In this document: one piece after another, positions 5,604-9,716 of the stretch
How positions within the stretch are numbered: the stretch's first letter is position 1
Layout of the letters: each line of letters starts with the position of its first letter
Assembly (NCBI GenBank): GCA_937127205.1
Contig: CAKZLS010000479.1
Span: 1-9,716, forward strand
Origin: an uncultured Rhodospirillales bacterium
GTDB taxonomy: Bacteria; Pseudomonadota; Alphaproteobacteria; Rhodospirillales; Defluviicoccaceae
Direction: 5' to 3'
DNA length: 9,716 bases
Made by a program: the position numbers and the translations under genes
The notes under the pieces: model-generated
What the model was told of the DNA's origin: nothing
Database searches by the model: none
Seen by the model: only the letters and a program-made list of their open reading frames with translations

Positions 5604-6848
5604 CTATGCCGCCTCACGCGATGACGGTGAGGGGGACGGTGAGGGGCGCTCGGTCGGCGTCGCGCTTTCGGCCTCTACGCAGGGATCGGAGCCGGCCACC
5701 ACCATGCGGCCACCTGTGGTCAGGCGATACTCCACCCCGCGCCATACGGTGTTGCGCTGGCCGTAGGCGAAGAACCAGCTGGCCAGACCGACAATATCGC
5801 GAAACGGCAACAGCCACAAAGCCCGGAGCGCCTCGGTATCGCTGAGTACGTTCTTGAGAATGACCGCCGTCGTCGCGAGCCGCAAAGCGACGGCACCGGC
5901 CAAGACGGCCAGCCCCACCGAATCTCCGCCGGTCAGGATCGCGAACAACAGGGCGAACGGAACGGACTTGATCAGGATGGTGCCGAAAAAGCCTTTGGGA
6001 CTGGCGACGCGGGTGTTCTGGTCCCAGTACACCTGGTGTTTCCACCACTGCGACCAGTTTTCGAGATCGAGCATGGCGTCGACGACATAGGGTGCCAGCA
6101 CCATCTTGCGCCCCGATGTCCAGATCCGCCGGCCAATCTCGTAGTCTTCCGCCAGGTACTCGGCGAAACTCTCGAGACCGCCCAATTCACGCAAGGTGGA
6201 CTGCCGGGTGGCTACCGAAGGCCCCAGACAGAACCCCGCGACCCCGGTGACCTCGGCGAACAGAACGCTCGGAATGAAGTCGGCGTTGATGCTGAGAAGT
6301 TCCAGTTGTTCATAGATATGCTCGGCGCCTGCGCTCTTGAACAGCGTGCAAACGCCGCCGACGTTCTCGTCCTCTAGGGGAGCGACGATCGCCGTCAGAT
6401 AGTCGGGGCGAAGGTAGATATCGCTGTCGCTGATCACCAGTACATCGTGCCGGGCGACGTCAAGTCCGCCGAGCAGGTTGTTGACCTTACCGTTGGGGCC
6501 CGCGCAAATATCGCGCAGCGCGATCGTCACCCGCGTCTCGCCGAACTCCGCCTGGATCTCCTTGACCACTTTGAGCGCCGGGTCGTCCGGGTTCTGTACG
6601 CAAAAGACCACCTGATAAACCGGATAGTCCTGTTGGCACGCCGTGCGCAGCCTCTCCTTGAGGCCGCTCTCCAAACCGTAGACGGGCTTCAGAACGGTAA
6701 CCGGCGGCTGGAACAACGCCTTCTCCGTGAAGGCCGGCGGCCGCTGCCGGGCATACCAAAGCGCCACCGCCATGCACAGCAGCGCGTAAAACGATCCGCA
6801 GATGACCGGTATGAGGCATACCCAAAGCAGCACGTCATGCAATGACAT
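5604..6848 (-). CDS. GT2/GT21 glycosyltransferase, HpnI / ceramide glucosyltransferase-like
   Basis: A 414-residue membrane glycosyltransferase. An N-terminal membrane segment (about 6-31) is followed by the GT-A domain: PVTVLKPVYGLE (49-60), GPNGKVNNL (117-125), the DSD metal/nucleotide motif at 141-143, and EDYEIGRRIW (234-243) with D235 as the likely catalytic base. Three hydrophobic segments follow (about 288-308, 309-331 and 344-363), with the conserved tail LLPFRDIVG...WRGVEYRL. This order is that of ceramide glucosyltransferases and of HpnI, which transfers N-acetylglucosamine to bacteriohopanetetrol. The canonical (Q/R)XXRW acceptor motif is HQVYW (271-275) here. The extreme C-terminus is a Ser/Pro tail encoded by a tandem repeat. 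The start has an AGGGGG run about 13 bases upstream, a slightly long spacing. Probably the first gene of an operon with the aminotransferase; assignment to hopanoid rather than another lipid is uncertain. Confidence 0.85.
   Translation of the reverse strand: MSLHDVLLWVCLIPVICGSFYALLCMAVALWYARQRPPAFTEKALFQPPVTVLKPVYGLESGLKERLRTACQQDYPVYQVVFCVQNPDDPALKVVKEIQAEFGETRVTIALRDICAGPNGKVNNLLGGLDVARHDVLVISDSDIYLRPDYLTAIVAPLEDENVGGVCTLFKSAGAEHIYEQLELLSINADFIPSVLFAEVTGVAGFCLGPSVATRQSTLRELGGLESFAEYLAEDYEIGRRIWTSGRKMVLAPYVVDAMLDLENWSQWWKHQVYWDQNTRVASPKGFFGTILIKSVPFALLFAILTGGDSVGLAVLAGAVALRLATTAVILKNVLSDTEALRALWLLPFRDIVGLASWFFAYGQRNTVWRGVEYRLTTGGRMVVAGSDPCVEAESATPTERPSPSPSPSSREAA
5623..5646. repeat. Two tandem copies of a 12-base unit in the glycosyltransferase tail
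   Basis: GACGGTGAGGGG is repeated exactly twice in tandem (5623-5634, 5635-5646). On the coding minus strand it gives the alternating Ser-Pro run near residues 402-409. As a multiple of three, copy number changes would lengthen or shorten the tail by four residues without a frameshift. Confidence 0.75.
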
Positions 6849-7234
6849 TAAATTGCGCTTCCCCCTAAGTATTGAGCGGCACCCAGTCCTAATCGCCCCT
6901 GTTTATCGGGTTAAGCCTCTGAAGAAAAGCATGTTTAATATAATGCTGATATATCCGACCGTGGTGGCAGGCGTCGAACCCATCCAGAATGCGAAACATC
7001 GATGCCCGAGTTTTCCGTAAACGCCTGACCGATGATCGCTGGTGCGACTGGTTGCTTGCCTGCAACAAAGGATCGGGACTAAAAGAGCGAAACCGGCCGG
7101 AGTGCGGCCCATTGGACCTGGCACGCCCAAGAAATCTTGAACAAACACTCTTATTACCGACCTGATTCGATGCTGGTTATGGCAATATTCTTGCTCATGT
7201 CGCCAGTGGTTGCGCCGTGAAAGCCGGATCGCCC
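6849..7234. promoter_or_regulatory. Divergent intergenic region between glycosyltransferase and flippase-like genes
   Basis: This 386-base spacer must contain promoters for both divergent genes. An AT-rich island at about 6930-6955 contains TATAAT (6939-6944) on the plus strand and TATATT on the minus strand, in an otherwise GC-rich spacer. No matching -35 element is convincing on either strand. Small perfect hairpins occur at 7051-7066 (GTTGC-N6-GCAAC) and 7095-7109 (GGCCG-N5-CGGCC). No supported ORF, tRNA or riboswitch was recognised. Confidence 0.4.
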
Positions 7235-8281
7235 ATGCGAATACTGACCATCGCGCTCACCACGCTCGGTCTTGGAGTGTTCGCCTTTATTCTGTATCAC
7301 ACCGATCTGTCGGAGGTTTGGCGCCATGTCACGCGCCTGGGATGGATTGGTCTGGCAGTGATCCTTGGCATCAGCTGTGTTTGGTACGTGGTGGATACCA
7401 TCAACTGGAATTTGACGTTGCGGTCTACGCGGTTGAACGTCCGCTGGTTTGCCCGTCTCTGGCCGATCCACGTTTCCGGCGAAGCGATCAACCAAGTCAC
7501 CCCCTTTGCGTCTTTGGGTGGCGAACCCATGAAGGCGATTCTCGTCCATCAGCGGTACGGCATTAATTTCCGCGAGAGCACCACCAGCTTGATCTTGCTT
7601 CAGGTCGTCAATGTCTGCGCGGAAATCCCATTCCTGCTGCTCGGCATCGGGTTGGCGCTCGGAACGGGCGTGCTGCCGGAGCCGGTGGAGATCATGATGG
7701 CTACCGGCGGCGCCGTGATCATCCTTTTGGTGGCGGTTCTTTGGTTCGTCCAGCACTACCGTTTCGTCTCACGCTTGTGGCGGGTACTGAGCCGGGCCTG
7801 GTTCGGCGTCGCGGCACTGCGCGTCGTGCGCCACATCCGCGCCGTCGAGCGCCGGCTGATGGACTTTTACCTGGGACAACCCGCGCGGTTCTTCGCGGCC
7901 TGTGGCCTTCAATTTTGCAACTGGTGCATGGGCGCGGTGGAGATCTACCTGGTGCTGCACTTCCTCGGCTCCCCAATCCCATTCGTCTATGCCCTGGTGA
8001 TCGAGAGCGTCGTCGTTTTGGTGCGGACCGCGCTGTTTTTCATCCCGTCCAACATCGGCGCCCAGGAAGGCACTTTTCTGGTGGTCTGCGGCGCCATCAC
8101 GGGATCGCCGGAACTGGGCGTGGCGGTCGCCCTCATCCGTCGATTCCGCGAACTGTTCTGGATATCCGTAGGCTTGCTTATGGGGTGGGCATTCTCGCTG
8201 AAAGCCCGTCCGGCGGCGGAGCCGGGCTACAATGAGCTTGACCGAAAACTCGATCGCGGGCACATCGCCAGCGGGAGATAG
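7235..8281 (+). CDS. Flippase-like / LPG synthase transmembrane-domain protein (HpnL-like)
   Basis: A 348-residue polytopic inner-membrane protein counted from ATG 7235; a GTG at 7217 would add six residues but has no better ribosome binding site. Hydrophobic segments appear at about 3-21, 37-55, 117-145, 155-172, 217-245, 248-269 and 305-320. Two signatures of the LPG_synthase_TM / TIGR00374 superfamily are clear: SGEAINQVTPFASLGGEPMKA (81-101) and FFIPSNIGAQEGTFL (268-282). The family includes the transmembrane domain of lysyl-phosphatidylglycerol synthase (MprF), archaeal AglD-type proteins and HpnL of hopanoid clusters. Proposed roles are lipid flipping or lipid transport, but most members, including HpnL, are not biochemically proven. 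Divergent from the HpnI-like gene, it could move the glycosylated lipid made by that enzyme (inference). No catalytic aminoacyltransferase domain follows. Confidence 0.87.
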   Translation: MRILTIALTTLGLGVFAFILYHTDLSEVWRHVTRLGWIGLAVILGISCVWYVVDTINWNLTLRSTRLNVRWFARLWPIHVSGEAINQVTPFASLGGEPMKAILVHQRYGINFRESTTSLILLQVVNVCAEIPFLLLGIGLALGTGVLPEPVEIMMATGGAVIILLVAVLWFVQHYRFVSRLWRVLSRAWFGVAALRVVRHIRAVERRLMDFYLGQPARFFAACGLQFCNWCMGAVEIYLVLHFLGSPIPFVYALVIESVVVLVRTALFFIPSNIGAQEGTFLVVCGAITGSPELGVAVALIRRFRELFWISVGLLMGWAFSLKARPAAEPGYNELDRKLDRGHIASGR

Positions 8282-8370
8282 CGAAGCCAACTCACCTCCA
8301 TTCAAGAAATGTGCTGCGAGGGATGGCCGTTCGGTCGGCTTGCGGCAAGGTTTACTCGGGGAGAATCATC
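8282..8370 (+). promoter_or_regulatory. Short spacer and ribosome binding site before amylase gene
   Basis: The 89 bases between the membrane protein stop and the amylase start contain a weak dyad GCCG-N6-CGGC near 8326-8339 with no T tract. A good Shine-Dalgarno run, GGGGAGA (8358-8364 region), lies about seven bases before ATG 8371 and supports that start. No clear promoter hexamers are visible. Confidence 0.45.
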
Positions 8371-9716
8371 ATGGCCAATCTGACCGTGCATTTCAAAAAG
8401 CCTGACGACTGGGCAGATACGGTGCACATCTACTTCTGGGACACCCGCCCGTCCGCGCACGGTCCGGACTGGCCGGGGGTGGCGATGACGGCCGAGGCCG
8501 GCGGTTGGTTCGTCCACAAATTCAGCGGTATCGAAGCCGCCCGCATGGTATTTCACGACGCCCGGGGCCGCCAGACTTCCGACTTGCAGCGTGGGCGCAA
8601 CGGCTGGTTCAATACGGATGGGCAGTGGTCCGACCGCAAACCGAAAGCGCCGCCCAAGAGCAAGGCCTCCGCCAAAAAGAAAGCGGCCAGTCCGAAACCC
8701 GTCGAAGCGCCGGCGGGCGATCCCTCGTTCGACTTCCGCGAAGAGACGATCTATTTTTTGCTGACCACCCGGTTTTATGACGGCGATCCGTCCAACAATT
8801 TCTTTTGCCGCGACCGCATCCAATTCAACTCCGTCACCGGCAAACCCGAGGACCCCCACTGGCGCGGCGATTTCAAGGGCCTGATCCAGCGTCTGGACTA
8901 TATCCGCGACCTCGGTTTCACCGCCATTTGGATCACGCCGCCGGTGGAGAACCGCAGTGGCCTCGATTACCACGGCTATCACGCCTACGACTGGACGCGC
9001 ATCGACCCGAGGCTTGAATCTCCCGATGCCACTTATCAGGACCTGATCAACCAGGCCCACGCGCGCGGCATCAAGATCATCCAGGACGTGGTGGTCAACC
9101 ATTCCTGCCAGTACGGCATCCGCGGCAAGGTGTGGATCGACCATCTGCCGATAAAATATTACGTGCCGCAGGGTTCCGAGCAAGGCCAGGTGGACCATGG
9201 CCCTTATCAGGGCAACCTCGGCAACTACGCGTGGCCCAACCGCGACGACGTCGACAATCCCGCCGCGCCCGAGTGGTATCGCGAGCGCCACGCCATGGAT
9301 CCCGAGGGTAAGGTGCCGCTGGTGGACCCCAAGACCGGCGAGACGGTGCCCAAGGCGGGCTACAACCCCGGCCGGTTCTTCGGGATCGACGCCAACGAGT
9401 TGGATCCCGAGTGGTACCATCAGGACGGCTTCATCTCCGGCGGCGACTGGGAGAGCGCCCATCCGCTGCAAACCAAGCATTTGGCGGGAGACTGCATCGA
9501 CCTCGCCACCCGGCGCCAGAACGTCAAGGAGTACATCATCGGCTCCATCAACCGCTATCTCGACATGGGCGTTGACGCGCTGCGCATCGACACCGTCAAG
9601 CATGTGGAGCGCGACAATCTTCTGGAGTACGTGAACGCCTGGAAAACCCATAAGCCGGGGCTGTTCGTATTCGGCGAAAACCTGGTTAAGGGGTATGGCT
9701 GGGGCGATCTCGGCGG
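8371..9716 (+). CDS. GH13 alpha-amylase-family enzyme with N-terminal CBM26-like module, C-terminus missing
   Basis: The frame stays open to the window edge (448 complete codons). Residues 3-88 resemble a CBM26 starch-binding module: VHFKKPDDWADTVHIYFWD, WPGVAM, a GGWF turn and a closing GWFNTDGQW. A Lys/Ala/Pro-rich linker (about 89-117) leads to the GH13 barrel at about residue 122. GH13 region I is DVVVNH (239-244), region II is GVDALRIDTVKH (400-411) with D407 as the predicted nucleophile, and region III is FVFGEN (432-437) with E436 as the predicted acid/base. Region IV and the C-terminal domain lie outside the window. It should hydrolyse or transfer alpha-glucans, though the exact specificity cannot be set. 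The N-terminus has no signal peptide, unusual for a protein carrying a starch-binding module and suggesting action on intracellular glycogen or non-classical export. Confidence 0.9.
   Translation, partial: MANLTVHFKKPDDWADTVHIYFWDTRPSAHGPDWPGVAMTAEAGGWFVHKFSGIEAARMVFHDARGRQTSDLQRGRNGWFNTDGQWSDRKPKAPPKSKASAKKKAASPKPVEAPAGDPSFDFREETIYFLLTTRFYDGDPSNNFFCRDRIQFNSVTGKPEDPHWRGDFKGLIQRLDYIRDLGFTAIWITPPVENRSGLDYHGYHAYDWTRIDPRLESPDATYQDLINQAHARGIKIIQDVVVNHSCQYGIRGKVWIDHLPIKYYVPQGSEQGQVDHGPYQGNLGNYAWPNRDDVDNPAAPEWYRERHAMDPEGKVPLVDPKTGETVPKAGYNPGRFFGIDANELDPEWYHQDGFISGGDWESAHPLQTKHLAGDCIDLATRRQNVKEYIIGSINRYLDMGVDALRIDTVKHVERDNLLEYVNAWKTHKPGLFVFGENLVKGYGWGDLG

Noticed and set aside
6960..7000. GGTTCGACGCC on the minus strand, resembling a tRNA or tmRNA T-loop
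   Set aside because: The flanking bases pair poorly as a T stem (only two Watson-Crick pairs next to the loop), and no acceptor or anticodon arms are visible.
8302..9651. 449-codon frame on the minus strand opposite the amylase gene
   Set aside because: It is a mirror frame of a strongly supported GH13 gene with intact catalytic motifs; its Val/Ala/Asp-rich translation has no family features and reflects GC-rich codon bias.
1..9716. CRISPR array, transposase, integrase or toxin-antitoxin genes
   Set aside because: No regularly spaced repeats and no frames with such signatures were found on either strand; the only repeats are the pair around the DUF4242 gene and local dyads.

Overview
The window is bacterial DNA of moderately high GC. 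It holds eight protein-coding genes, packed with short or moderate spacers, and no recognisable rRNA or tRNA gene. Two genes run off the edges: the first lacks its N-terminus and the last lacks its C-terminus. The families present (a cobalamin-type radical SAM enzyme, a HpnI/ceramide-glucosyltransferase-like glycosyltransferase, an HpnL/LPG-synthase-like membrane protein and a DUF4242 protein) suit a Gram-negative, hopanoid- or glycolipid-making lineage such as Pseudomonadota. Nothing in the sequence fixes the taxon.

Layout: (1) 1-984 (+), a B12-binding-type radical SAM enzyme lacking its N-terminus. (2) 1007-2200 (-), a second radical SAM enzyme with a cysteine-rich SPASM-like C-terminus, convergent with the first and 22 bases from it. 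(3) A 281-base divergent spacer with two dyad elements. (4) 2482-3750 (+), an FAD-dependent oxidoreductase of the DAO fold. (5) A spacer with small hairpins and a degenerate repeat copy, then 4004-4282 (+), a 92-residue DUF4242 protein. (6) A 95-base nested inverted repeat (4281-4375) separating this gene from the convergent minus-strand pair. (7) 4383-5522 (-), a DegT/DnrJ/EryC1/StrS aminotransferase, transcribed after 5604-6848 (-), a GT2/GT21 HpnI-like glycosyltransferase. (8) A 386-base divergent spacer. (9) 7235-8281 (+), a flippase-like polytopic membrane protein. (10) 8371-end (+), a GH13 alpha-amylase-type enzyme with an N-terminal CBM26-like starch-binding module.

Working together (inference): the glycosyltransferase, membrane protein, aminotransferase, flavoenzyme and two radical SAM enzymes look like the tailoring half of a pathway that builds an amino-sugar or aminocyclitol head group on a membrane lipid. 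It resembles the HpnI/HpnJ/HpnL side of hopanoid biosynthesis, but no cyclase or isoprenoid gene is visible here. The amylase gene probably belongs to a separate carbohydrate unit that starts at 8371.

The main non-coding signal is a repeat built around the palindrome ACGGCCGT. It occurs on both sides of the DUF4242 gene, and its downstream copy sits inside a much larger nested dyad.
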